This document shows, one piece after another, positions 48,099 to 59,807 of a DNA stretch of 64,000 nt; within the stretch, counting starts at the first letter, position 1; the number at the start of each line of letters is the position of its first letter. The stretch comes from Polytrichum commune (lineage: Eukaryota > Streptophyta > Polytrichopsida > Polytrichales > Polytrichaceae), in NCBI GenBank assembly GCA_950295325.1, contig OX485808.1:7814501-7878500 (forward strand). Reading direction: 5' to 3'. Below the pieces are notes generated by a model. The model saw only the letters and a list, made by a program, of their open reading frames with translations, ran no database searches and was not told where the DNA came from. Made by a program: the position numbers and the translations under genes.

Positions 48099-48131
48099 AG
48101 GAAAAAGAAAAAGAAAAAGAAAAAGAAAAAC
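48099..48131 (+). repeat. (GAAAAA)n microsatellite
   Basis: About five units of AGAAAA in the E6 RT remnant. Absent at the same place in E2 to E5. Confidence 0.85.
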
Positions 48132-48340
48132 TTGCTCAACCAGAGATTGAGTTCCTGAGGTATGTGATGACAAAGGAAGTTGGTGGATGAACATGACAAA
48201 TGTCAAGGCAATCCAAGAGAAGAATTGGCCCTTGACTCAAGAGAAGGGCTAAGGTCATTTGTTGGCCTAACCAACTACTACCACCACTTCATTCGAGGTG
48301 TTTCTAAGGTTGCTAGGACCTTAGTCAACTTGTTGGAAAA

Positions 48341-49490
48341 ATGGCTATCCCAAGAGTGGGATGAGTCTTGTCACCAAGCCTTTGGGGAGCTCAAGAGCAA
48401 GTTTCCTTCACAAGATGTGGTTAAGTTCCCGAGCTTTCACAAGCATTTTGAGATGCACATGGAGGCGAAGGACTTTACCATCGGCGGATGTTGGTCCAAG
48501 ATGGATGACCATTGCTTATGGGAGCATTAAGCTCCATGGTTGTCGAACCTTGTACGGCTTGTGCAAGAAATGGTTATCCCAAGAGTGGGATGAGCCTTGC
48601 CACCAAGCCTTTTGGGGAGCTTAAGACCAAGTTCTCTTCGCCAGCCGTGCTCAAGTTCATGGAGTTTGACAAACCTTTGAGGTGCATACGGGGGCAAGTG
48701 ACTTTAGCATTGGCGGATGTTGAGGCAAAATGGATGCCCTTTGCATATAAGAGCATGAAGCTCGATGGTTGTCCGACCTTGTCCAACTTGTGCAAGAAAT
48801 GGCTATCCCAAGAGTGGGATGAGCCTTGTTACCAAGTCTTTGAGGAGCTTAAGAGCAAGCTCTCTTCGCCGCCCGTGCTCAAGTTTGCGAAATTTGACAA
48901 ACCTTTTGAAATGCATACGGGGGCGAGTGACTTTACCATTGGCGGATGTTGATCCAAGATGGATGCCCATTGCATATGGGAGCATTAAGCTTAAAGGTTG
49001 TCAAACCTTATGCGACTTGTGAAAGAAATGGCTATCTTAAGAGTGGGATGAGCCTTGCCCCCAAAGTCTTTGGGGAGCTTAATACAAAGTCGTCTTTGCC
49101 ACCCGTGTTCAAGTTCGCGGAGCTTGACAAACCTTTTGAGGTGAATACGGGGTGGCGAGTGACTTTGCCATTGGCGGATGGTTAATGTAAGATGGATGGC
49201 CATTGCGTATGAGAGCGTTAAGCTTGATGGTTATCCGACCTTATCCGACTTGTGAAAGAAATGGCTATCCCAAGAGTGGGATGATGTTTGTCATGAGTCT
49301 TTGGGGAGCTTAAGAGCAAGTTCTCTTCGCCGCCCGTGCTCAAGTTCGCGGAGCTTGACAAACCTTTTGACGTGCATACGGGGTTGATTAACTTTGCCAA
49401 TGGCGGATTGTTGATGTAAGATGGATGGCCATTGCATATGGGAGCATGAAGCTCGATGGTTGTCAAAGAAGACAACCAACTCATGACAAA
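48341..49490 (+). repeat. Five-unit 229-bp tandem repeat in E6
   Basis: Units start at ATGG(C/T)TATC near 48341, 48570, 48799, 49028 and 49261. Each carries the RT-thumb/RNase H junction. This is two units more than any other copy in the window. Confidence 0.88.
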
Positions 49491-49777
49491 GAACTTCTTT
49501 GTCGTAGTGCATTGCTTGAAGATGTGGCGACACTATTTGGGGTCGCACAAAGCAAAGGTCTACATGGACAATGTGTCCTAAAAGAATTTTGACATTCAAG
49601 CGCAAGTGAGTGTCAAGTCATTGCGGTGGCATGATAGTTTGGCGCTTATGAAGGTGGATTTGATCCACAAACCGGACCATGGAAATGTGGTGCCGGATGC
49701 GCGAAGTAGACCGGATGAGTTCCAAGCAATGAGAACCATCCAAACCTTGTGGCTAATGTGTGCCGGCGAAGGAAACT

Positions 49778-50751
49778 TGTCGCAACCCTTGCTAGTCCCC
49801 CTTGACCATCTTGGCAATTTTCATTTCCTAGCAAAGGTTACGAGTGCTAACCCTTCGCATACCGCCATGCAAATGGTTAGCTCCTCTAACCCCGGACCAA
49901 TAGTTCATAGGAGGGAACCAACCCTCCTACTTTGCTTTCGGGACTCACCCCTTAATCGGTAACCCATTTCCCCAATGTGGACTTCCATCCATGGAAGTCC
50001 AATCCTATGTTGATCATTGCGTTGCCGGAGCAACACTACAACAACCCGAACCATACTAGGCAACTATGGCCTCACAATGGGCCAATGCCCATGGAGGCCT
50101 TGCCGTTCGGCCTCGGGTGGGTGAGGCCACACCACCTCACCCATATAAGCCTCTAGGACTTCACGCGGGGCCCCTACCCCACCGTCAACCAACCTCTTGT
50201 CTCTCTACCAAGAGTTGGGGCCAAGTGGACATTTTCCTTTAGCTGCTGGGCCTAGAACCCACTAGCAGCTTCAGACCATCATAACTTCCTTGTATGATGT
50301 CTGATCATAACAACCAACCACTCCATCTTCATCTACGCTTCACGTAGATGCCGATGGACTCCTCGCTTGCCCCATTCGGGCAAGTCTTGAGGAAGTTATG
50401 CCTGTTTGAACCTTGGCAGTCCCGGGAATCACTCCCAGGCACTGCTGTACCAGGGCGCTGTCCCGGGACAGCGCCCCACTCAAATGGCCATAACTCCTAG
50501 CTCACACCTCCGATTGAGGTGTTCTTGAGCTTTCTAGAATCACCACGCCATGAGCTACGCATAGCTCATGGCCTTACCCTTGTGCCTCCTAGTCTTCGTG
50601 GGTGGGAGGCGTTCCCAACGCCCGGGGCCCTCACCCACACTAGGATCACTTGGGCCCTCTCACCAACGGCGCCACAAGTCCCGGGTGTCACTCCGGGGTC
50701 CCCCTTGTGCCCATGGTGTTTCGGGCACTCCTCATGGAGAGGTGCGCGACA
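49778..50751 (-). repeat. Solo LTR A12 in E6 (974 bp)
   Basis: Minus sense, target duplications AAACT at 49773-49777 and 50752-50756. The deepest layer of the nest. Confidence 0.95.
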
Positions 50752-52253
50752 AAACTTGTGATGCAAGATACGGGAGGGGTAAATTTACTACCCCAAAAGC
50801 ACAAAAACTTTTAGGTGAACTTCGCAAGAGCAAGGTGCTCAAAGAGGTTAAGTTCGTGGACGGATTGTTCAAGTGCAAGCAAAGTTGGGTGTATGTGCCA
50901 CGAGGCAAGTTGAGGCTATCGGTTTTGAAGGAGGAATTTGATAGTCCTATTGCCGGCCTTAGAGGAGAAAGAAAAAAACCGCCATAGAATGGTGTCATGG
51001 AGGTACCATTGGCGGTGCATAAAGGAAGATATAACCCACTTTGTGAAGGCTTGAATTAAAGTGCAAAGTGAACCGAGCTCTTACCAAAAGCAAGGCGGTT
51101 TCTTGCAACCGTTGCCTATCCCGTCGGCGCCATGGCATAGTATGTGCATGGACTTGATCACAAGTTTGCCGGAGTCACATGGGTATGATGCCATCTTGTT
51201 GATGGTAGAGCGGTTTGCCAAGTTGGCACACATGGTGCCGATTGTGGGAACCGCCACCGCGTTGGAGACCGCATAGCCTTTTCTCAAAGGATGGTTGAGG
51301 CACCACGGGTTGCCAAGAGTGATTGTGTGGGATCAAGATCCAAAGTTCACAAGTGCATTTTCAATGCATTTCTCTAAGGAGGTTGTATTGAAACTAAGGT
51401 TTAGCACGGCCGTGTATTCCCAAATGGATGGGAAAACAAAGCGTGTGAATGGAGACTTGAAGCAATACTTGAGGAACTTGGTGGGGGCGGACCAAGGAGA
51501 TTGGGCGAACTATGTGGGTCGAGCGGAGTGTAATTGCAATGTAGCCACGCACTTGGCTACCAAGGGGTGGTCTTTCGTGGTGGCTTATGGAGTGGATGCG
51601 CTCCAACCTATTAACCTAGCTCTCGAGGGGGCACATTCAACACTAGAGTTTAACCAAGATGGTGAGGACTTGGCCAAGGATGGTAACCAAGTCTTGGAGA
51701 TGACCAAGTTGTTGGTGGAGAAAGCCCGAAGGTGCTACGGAGTGCAAGTCAATGCCGGAAGACGCGAAGTGGAGAATGAGGTGGGCCAAAAGGTGTTGTT
51801 GAATGTGAACAACTTCACTTAGCCTGAAGGCCTCGCTCCAAAAGTTCATGTCCAAAATTGGAGCTTCGTTTTCCATTGTGGAACAAGTGTTCAAGGACAT
51901 ATATAAGTTGGAATTACCGCCCGAGATCAAAGTGCATCTAACATTTCATGTCTCATTACTAAAGCCATTCACGGAATATACGTTGTGGCCCGATCACAAG
52001 CAAGTGAGTAAGCCACCTTCCGACCTTGTGGAGGTCATTTGGAACATGAGGTAAGAGGGCATCCTCAAGTGTAGGAAGACCAAGTGAAAATGAAAGAAAA
52101 TGTACAAAGGAGTACTTGGTGAAATGGTGAGGATACCATGAGAAAGAAGCCGTTTGGGTAGCGGCAAGAGACATGATGAACGCCAAGGAATTGGTAAAGC
52201 ACTTTGAAGAAACTAAGGCTAGACATTCCAATAAAATGAAGCGTAGGCATTGA

Positions 52254-53067
52254 TGAGGACATCAATCTCCTTTAGTGGGGGAGAGACGCTAGTAGCACAC
52301 TTAGCTTCGAGGCTAATTGCTCCACAACATGAACTTGTTCTTTGGCTTGAGGGAATAAAGTCCAAACTTTAGTGGTGCAACGAGAAAAGTACGAGATGAG
52401 GTCCTAGTCTTGTACTTGTGCTTGGTTAGTGGAAGAGGGGGAATAGATATGCCAAACTAGGTTGGGTAAGCCGAGTAATTGGGGGCCATGGCTAGGAGGG
52501 GCCTTGGATAAAACCAAAAAACTTCTTAGTTGTGGGCTTGTCCGGGCGGGGACAAGGTGATGGCGCGTGCTCATAAAAGTGCTACCCGCGAGCTAACGAG
52601 AGTTGGCGCATGGGAGTCATGAACCCATGTCTCGAAAGAGCAAAGTGGGAACCGAGTCGGGCGGGACTTGGCATCACCCCCGTGCGATCGAGGCGTGGCT
52701 TAACAATGGAAAGCCATCTCGGAGTTGCAACCGAGACAACTTAGTGGAAGCGTTGAGGTCTCGCCTAGATGTGTCACGTTAGGCTAGTGGAGCCTAACGG
52801 GGGAGGCCCCAAAGGAGGGGCAACCCAAGTGAGTCCCAAAGTAGGTGGGTCTAGTGTAGGTTAGGTCCTTGGATGAGAGATCCAAGGTCGCTAACGGACC
52901 ACCTAGGAACGACACCTTTGGGACTATGCCAAATTTGAAGATGCATTGTGGGGGTCGCGCCCTAAGGTAAACACAATGCGGCACCATAGAGGATGGCAAC
53001 TTGAGAATTGGTGTGCCGACTACGAGTATAGTCGATGAGGGCATCGACTCCGTTTGGTGGGGGTGAG
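52254..53067 (+). other. 3' untranslated region of E6
   Basis: Same region as in E2; ends GGTGGGGGTGAG. No sense gene seen. Confidence 0.6.
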
Positions 53068-54039
53068 TGTCGCGCACCTCTCCATGAGGAGTGGCCGAAA
53101 CACCATGGGCACAAGGGGGACCCCGGAGTGACACCCGGGACTTGTGGCGCCGTTGGTGAGAGGGCCCAAGTGATCCTAGTGTGGGTGAGGGCCCCGGGCG
53201 TTGGGAACGCCTCCCACCCACAAAGACTAGGAGGCATGAGGGTGAGGCCATGAGCTATGCGTAGCTCATGGCGTGGTGATTCTAGAATGCTCAAGAACAC
53301 CTCAATCCGAGGTGTGAGCTAGGAGTTATGGCCATTTGAGTGGGGTGCTGTCCCGGGACAGCGCCCTGCTACAGCAGTGCCTGGGAGTGATTCCCGGGAC
53401 TGCCAAGGTTCAAACAGGCATAACTTCCTCAAGACTTGCCCGAATGGGGCAAGTGAGGAGTCCATCGGCATCTACGTGAAGCGTAGATGAAGATAAAGTG
53501 GTTGGTTGCTGGAATCAGACATCATAGAAGGAATTTATGATGGTCTGAAGCTGCTGGGGGCTTCTAGGCCCAGCGGCTAAGGGAAAATGTCCACTTGGCC
53601 CCAACTCTTGGTAGAGAGACAAGAGGTTGGTTGACGGTGGGGTAGGGGCCCCGCGTGAAGTCCTAGAGGCTTATATGGGTGAGGTGGTGTGGCCTCACCC
53701 ACCCGAGGCCGAACGGCACGGCCTCCATGGGCATTGGCCCATTGTGAGGCCATAGTTGCCTAGTATGGTTCGGGTTGTTGTAGTGTTGCTCCGGCAACGC
53801 GATGATCAACATAGGATTGGACTTCCATGGATGGAAGTCCACATTGGGGAAATGGGTTACCGATTAAGGGGTGAGTCCCGAAAGCAAAGTAGGAGGGTTG
53901 GTTCCCTCCTATGAACTATTGGTCCGGGGTAAGAGGAGCTATCCATTAGCATGGCGGAATGCGAAGGGTTAGCGCTCGTAACCTTTGGTAGAAACGAAAA
54001 TTGGCAAGATTATTAAGGGACCTAGCAAGGGTTGCGACA
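53068..54039 (+). repeat. 3' LTR of E6 (972 bp)
   Basis: Full-length partner of 45846-46788; followed by TTGTG. Confidence 0.95.
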
Positions 54040-54044
54040 TTGTG

Positions 54045-57000
54045 GCCAAGGCTAGTAGCCTTAAGCCGAGGCCAAGTCTTTTGTACCTTGAGGCTCAAAT
54101 GAATGGGAGACTTGTCTCATGGGTTGACAAAGAGGCTACCACTTCTTCTTGAGCCCAAAACTCATAAGGGAGTTGGGGCTTGCCTATTGGTAGAGCGGGC
54201 AAGCCCACCAAGGTGCGGTTTGGAAAGGGCGAACCGCATGAGACAAATGAGGCCGCGATGCATGTAACCTTTCAATGTGGGACATTGGATTTTGTCAAAA
54301 TTTCACATCAAGTGAAATAGATGAAATGCATGTCATTATGAAGGCCGCCTTCTTTGAAACTCACATGATAGATGTGAGGTGCAAGCCGGTGTGCTTGCCG
54401 TACATTATGATGTGTCATAATGGCAAAGAATTGAGGTTCAAATTGACAAGGACTCCTATGGTAGGAGGACCCAAGTTGAATTTGGTCTTAATGGACCAAA
54501 TGAAATATGGTAAACATAATGGTCGTGGTTCAATTGAAACAACTCCAAGGAACTCATGGGGAGGCTAGGAAAGATGGGCCTCCCCCAAACCATACTTGTG
54601 GGATGTTGGTGAGATACAAGGATGTATTCACCAATGTGTTGCTCAAAATGTTACCGGCAAGAAGTGAATTGCAACTTTGCTCAAGAAGAAATTGAGTTCT
54701 TGAGGCATGTGGTGACAAAGGAAGTTGGTGGACAAACATGAAGAATTTCAAGGCAATCCAAGAGGAGAATTGGTCCTTGACTCAAAAAAAAAAAAAACTT
54801 AGGCCATTGGTTGGCCTAGCCAACTACTACCACCACTTCATTCTAGATTTGTTTTAAGGTTGCTAGGGCCTTACTCGACTTATTGAGGAAATGGCTATTC
54901 CAAGAGTGGGATGAGCCTTGTTACCAAGCCCTTGGGAAGCTCAAGAGCAAGTTCCCTTCACAAGATGTGGTTAAGTTTCCGGGTTTTCATAAGCATTTTG
55001 AGGTGCACATGGAGACGAAGGACTTTATCATTGGCGGATGTTGATCCAAGATGGATGACCATTGCTTATGAGAGCATTAAGCTCCATGGTTGTCGAACCT
55101 TGTCCGGCTTGTGCAAGAAATGGCTATCCCAAGAATGGGATGAGCCGTGCCACCAAGCCATTGACGAGCTTAAGACGAAGTTCTCTTCGCCGCCCGTGCT
55201 CAAGTTCGCGGAGTTTGACATACCTTTTGAGGTGCATACGGGGGCGAGAGACTTTATTTGGCGGATGTGGATGTAAAAAAAAAAGATGGCCATTGCATAT
55301 GAGAGCATGAAGCTCGATGGTTGTCCCACCTTGTGCGACTTGTGGAAGAAATGGCTATCCCAAGAGTGGGATGATGTTTGTCACGAGTCTTTGGGGAGTT
55401 TAACACCAAGTTCTATTCGCCGCCCATGCTCAAGTTCATGGAGTTTGACAAACCTTTTGAGGTGCATACGGGGGCGAGTAACTTTGCCAATGCCAATGAT
55501 GGATTGTTAATGTAAGATGGATGGCCTTTGCATATGGGGGCTTGAGGCTCGATGGTTGTCAAAGAAGACAACCAACTCATGACAAAGAACTTCTTTGCCG
55601 TAGTGCATTGCTTGAAGATGTGGCGACATTATTTGGGGTCGCACAAAGCAAAGGTCTACATGGACAATGTGTCCTAAAAGTATTTTAACGTATACAAGCA
55701 TAAGTGAGCGCCAAGTCATTGCGGTGGCATGATAGTTTGGCGCTTATGAAGGTGGATTTGGTCCACAAACCGGACCATGGAAATGTGGTGCCGGATGCGC
55801 TAAGTAGACCGGATGAGTTCCAAGCAATGAGAACCATCCAAACCTTGTGGCTAATGTGTGCCGGCGAAGGAAACTTGTGATGCAAGATACGGGAGGGGTA
55901 AAATTAACTACCCCGAGGCACAAAAGCTTTTAGGTGAGCTTCGCAAGAGCAAGGTGCTCAAAGAGGTTAAGTTGGTGGACGGATTGTTCAAGTGTAAGCA
56001 AAGTCGGGTGTATGTGCCTCAAGGCAAGTTGAGGCTATCGGTTTTGAAGGAAAAATGTGATAGTCCTATTGCCGGCCATAGAGGAGAAAGAAAAAACCGC
56101 CATAGAATGGTGTCATGGAGGTACCATTGGCGGTGCATAAAGGAGGATATAACCCACTTTGTGAAGGCGTGAATAAAGTGCCAAGTGAACCGAGCCTCTT
56201 ACCAAAAGCAAGGCGGTTTCTTGCAACCGTTGCCTATCCCGTCGGCGCCATGGCATAGTATGTGCATGGACTTGATCACAAGTTTGCCGGAGTCACATGG
56301 GTATGATGCCATCTTGTTGATGGTAGAGCGGTTTGCCAAGTTGGCACACATGGTGCCGATTGTGGGAACCGCCACCGCGTTGGAGACCGCATAGCCTTTT
56401 CTCAAAGGATGGTTGAGGCACCACGGGTTGCCAAGAGTGATTGTGTGGGATCAAGATCCAAAGTTCACAAGTGCATTTTCAATGCATTTCTCTAAGGAGG
56501 TCGGAATGAAACTAAGGTTTAGCACGGCCTTGCATTCCCAAATGAATGGGAAAGCGGAGCATGTGAATGGAGTCTTGAAGCAATACTTGAGGAACTTGGT
56601 GGGGGCGGACCAAGGAGATTGGGCGGACTATGTGGGTCGAGCGGAGTGTAATTGCAATGTAGCCACGCACTTGGCTACCAAGGGGTGGTCTTTCGTGGTG
56701 GCTTATGGAGTGGATGCGCTCCAACCTATTAACCTATCTCTCGAGGGGGCACATTCAACACTAGAGTTCAACCAAGATGGTGAGGACTTGGCCAAGGATG
56801 GTAAACAAGTCTTGGAGATGACCAAGTTGTTGGTGGAGAAAGCCCGAAGGTGCTACGGAGTGCAAATCAATGCCGGAAGACGCGAAGTGGAGAATGAGGT
56901 GGGCCAATAAGGTGTTGTTGAATGTGGACAACTTCACCTTGCCCAAAGGCCTTACTTCAAAAGTTTATGTCCAAAATTGGATCTTCGTTTTCCATTGTGG

Positions 57001-57334
57001 ACCAAGTGTTCAAGGACATGTATAAGTTGGAATTACCGCCGGAGATCAAAGTGCATCCGACACCTTGTGGCCCGATCACAAGCAAGTGATTAGGCCACCT
57101 CCCAACCTTGTGGACGTCATTTGGAACATGAGGTAGGAGGGCATCCTCAAGTGTAGGAAGCCCAAGTGAAAATGAAAGAAAATGTACAAAGGAGTACTTG
57201 GTGAAATGGTGAGGATACCATGAGAAACAAACCGCTTGGGTGGCGGCAAGAGACATGGTGAACACCAATGAATTGGTGAAGCACTTTGAAGAAACTAAGG
57301 CTAAGGATTCCAATGAAATGAAGTGTAGGCATTG
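54045..57334 (+). pseudogene. Decayed gag-pol of E4, remainder
   Basis: Protease-like 54180-54500 (ETHMIDVRCKPVCLPYI), RT N-terminus 54507-54695, thumb/RNase H repeats 54880-55510 (three units), RNase H end 55510-55885, integrase zinc region 55858-56172, integrase core and C-terminus 56185-56940, chromodomain 57170-57334. Family lesions: TGA 56170-56172, TAG 56392-56394 and the chromodomain TGA. A deletion of about 36 bp near 57060, flanked by CGACA repeats, is private to this copy. From 54911 to 56910 it is nearly identical to E5 and to E2. Confidence 0.87.
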
Positions 57335-58148
57335 ATGAGGACATCAATCTCCTTTAGTGGGGGAGAGACGCTAGTAGCACACTTAGCTTCGAGGTTAATT
57401 ACTCCACAACATGAACTTGTTCTTTGGCTTGAGGGAATAAAGTCCAAACTTTAGTGGTGCAAAGAGAAAAGTATGAGATGAGGTCCTAGTCTTGTACTTG
57501 TGCTTGGTTAATGGAAGAGGGGGAATAGATATGCCAAACTAGGTTGGGTAAGCCGAGTAATTGGGGGCCATGGCTTGGAGGGGCCTTGGATAAAACCAAG
57601 AAACTTCTTAGTTGTGGGCTTGTCCGGGCAGGGACAAGGTGATGGCGCGTGCTCATAAAAGTGCTACCTGCGAGCTAACGAGAGTTGGCGCATGGGAGTC
57701 ATGAACCCATGTCTCGAAAGAGCAAAGTGGGAACCGAGTCGGGCGGGACTTGGCATCACCCCCGTGCGATCGAGGCGTGGCTTAACAATGGAAAGCCATC
57801 TCGGAGTTGCAACCGAGACAACTTAGTGGAAGCGTTGAGGTCTCGCCTAGATGTGTCACGTTAGGCTAGTGGAGCCTAACGGGGGAGCCCCAAAGGAGGG
57901 GCAACCCAAGTGAGTCCCAAAGTAGGTGGGTCTAGTATAGGTTAGGTCCTTGGATGAGAGATCCAAGGTCGCTAACGGACCACCTAGGAACGACACCTTT
58001 GGGACCATGCCAAATTTGAAGATGCATTGTGGGGGTCGCGCCCTAAGGTAAACACAATGCCGCACCATAGAGGATGGCAACTTGAGAATTGGTGTGCCGA
58101 CTACGAGTATAGTCGATGAGGGCATCGACTCCGTTTGGTGGGGGTGAG
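57335..58148 (+). other. 3' untranslated region of E4
   Basis: As in the other copies; ends GGTGGGGGTGAG. No sense gene seen. Confidence 0.6.
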
Positions 58149-59123
58149 TGTCGCGCACCTCTCCATGAGGAGTGGCCGAAACACCATGGGCACAAGGGGG
58201 ACCCCGGAGTGACACCTGGGACTTGTGGCGCCGTTGGTGAGAGGGCCCAAGTGATCCTAGTGTGGGTGAGGGCCCCGGGCGTTGGGAACGCCTCCCACCC
58301 ACCAAGACTAGGAGGCATGAGGGTGAGGCCATGAGCTATGCGTAGCTCATGGCGTGGTGATTCTAGAATGCTCAAGATCACCTCAATCGGAGGTGTGAGC
58401 TAGGAGTTATGGCCATTTGAGTGGGGTGCTGTCCCGGGACAGCGCCCTGGTACAGCAGTGCCTGGGAGTGATTCCCGGGACTGCCAAGGTTCAAACAGGC
58501 ATAACTTCCTGAAGACTTGCCCGAATGGGGCAAGCGAGGAGTCCATCGGCATCTACGTGAAGCGTAGATGAGGATGGAGTGGTTGGTTGTTATGATCAGA
58601 CATCATACAAGGAAGTTATGATGGTCTGAAGCTGCTGGGGGGGTTCTAGGCCCAGCAGCTAAGGGAAAATGTCCACTTGGCCCCAACTCTTGGTAGAGAG
58701 ACAAGAGGTTGGTTGACGGTGGGGTAGGGGCCCCGCGTGAAGTCCTAGAGGCTTATATGGGTGAGGTGGTGTGGCCTCACCCACCCGAGGCCGAACGGCA
58801 CGGCCTCCATGGGCATTGGCCCATTGTGAGGCCATAGTTGCCTAGTATGGTTCGGGTTGTTGTAGTGTTGCTCCGGCAACGCGATGATCAACATAGGATT
58901 GGACTTCCATGGATGGAAGTCCACATCCAAGAAATGAGTTACCGATTAAGGGGTGAGTCCCGAAAGCAAAGTAGGAGGGTTGGTTCCTTCCTATGAACTA
59001 TAAGGTCCGGGGTAGGAGGAGCTAACCATTAGCATGGCGGAATGCGAATGGTTAGCGCTCGTAACCTTTGCTAGAATTGAAAATTGGCAAGATTGTCAAG
59101 GGGGGCTAGCAAGGGTTGCGACA
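58149..59123 (+). repeat. 3' LTR of E4 (975 bp)
   Basis: TGTCGC...GCGACA followed by the target duplication CGGAT. Confidence 0.95.
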
Positions 59124-59128
59124 CGGAT

Positions 59129-59807
59129 GGAGCTTGTAGGTGACCTCGTCTGCCGCTATCGTCAGCAGGTCCTCCTCCTCGGCCGTGAAACAGTCGAAGT
59201 GCTGATAGAGGTGCAGAATGAAGGGGGAGAGGAAGGAGGGTTTCCGGCCTATATGGGGGAGGGCCCGTTCTACGATCTCCTGAATAATCAGCCCCCAGTT
59301 CACTGGCCGGACTCCGGACATGGCACCAAACAGGGTGTTAGCCATGGTGAGGCTAATCCGCTTTGGCTTGTCCGGATTAAGGATGGGTAGGAGAAACTCT
59401 AACACTCTCTGCTCCCTCAGATTCCGGCAATTCCCGGGGTGGAATCCGTCCTTTGGGTCCGCGTCCCTTCTAAACTTCCCAGCGAATAGGCCATCGCGGC
59501 GGCCGGCCCATCCCTCTGCAATTCCCCTCGGGAACCCGTAAACCCTATTCCACACATCCGGAGTCCAATTATCCGGATCCCTCCTCTTGGTCCCTAACCA
59601 CTGATTACCTCTCTCAAATTTAAATTCCCGGAGGGTGTTTTCCGCTCGGAGGTTCTAGGGTTTGGCAAGCAATCCCGCACAGCCCATAACCCGGAGATCC
59701 TCCGCTAGCTCCTGCAATTCCCGGTCCTCCCTTGGAATTGCAGGTATGAGAGCTTTGAGCGGGATCGGGATGAGCTCCCTCTGATCTTCTTCCCGTGTTT
59801 CCGGCAT
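59129..59807 (-). pseudogene. Element-C ORF, N-terminal part
   Basis: Starts MPETREEDQRELIPIPLKAL at 59807, the first ATG after the TATA-type promoter shared with C2. One TAG (59655-59657) interrupts an otherwise continuous frame: NWTPDVWNRVYGFPRGIAEG, then a helical region (ISLTMANTLFGAMSGVRPVN; IIQEIVERALPHIGRKPSFL; LHLYQHFDCFTAEEEDLLTI). This reminds me of the helical domain of ORFs carried by plant retroelements and annotated as plant transposon protein, but I cannot name a family with certainty. It continues at 37117 in frame (KLHP then EVGDFETETSSDP). With its later parts the ORF would be about 680 codons, with at least four stops and one frameshift. Confidence 0.62.

Larger units (their letters stand above)
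46840..52253 (+). pseudogene. Decayed gag-pol of E6
   Basis: Gag 46840-47420, protease-like 47603-47930, RT N-terminus 47945-48100, an A-rich (GAAAAA)n run 48099-48131 at the RT-deletion joint, RT thumb/RNase H repeats 48200-49440 with five units, RNase H end 49440-49777, solo A12, integrase zinc region 50757-51050, integrase core 51061-51480, C-terminus to 51960, chromodomain 52080-52253. It shares the stop codons of the family (TAG 51274-51276). In addition the integrase motif reads DGKTKRVNG, so the third catalytic residue (Glu) is replaced by Lys here. Confidence 0.85.
45846..54039 (+). mobile_element. Complete family-A retrotransposon E6 inside E4
   Basis: Plus strand, LTRs 45846-46788 (943 bp) and 53068-54039 (972 bp), target duplications TTGTG at 45841-45845 and 54040-54044, primer site 46791-46805. 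The LTRs share private variants (for example AGATAAAGTGG) and differ mainly by a 30-bp deletion in the left one. Internal solo LTR A12 at 49778-50751. Confidence 0.95.
37118..59123 (+). mobile_element. Family-A retrotransposon E4, host to E5 and E6
   Basis: Plus strand, 22 kb as it stands. 5' LTR 37118-37218 plus 44293-45166 (split by E5), primer site 45169-45183, internal region 45167-45845 and 54045-58148 (split by E6), 3' LTR 58149-59123. Target duplications CGGAT at 37113-37117 and 59124-59128. Without insertions it is about 6.7 kb. E4 sits in the C ORF, which reads through in frame when E4 is removed. Confidence 0.93.

Noticed and set aside
48341-49490. CRISPR-like or satellite array
   Set aside because: The regular repeats are 229-bp duplications of a pol segment inside a retrotransposon, with no spacer structure.
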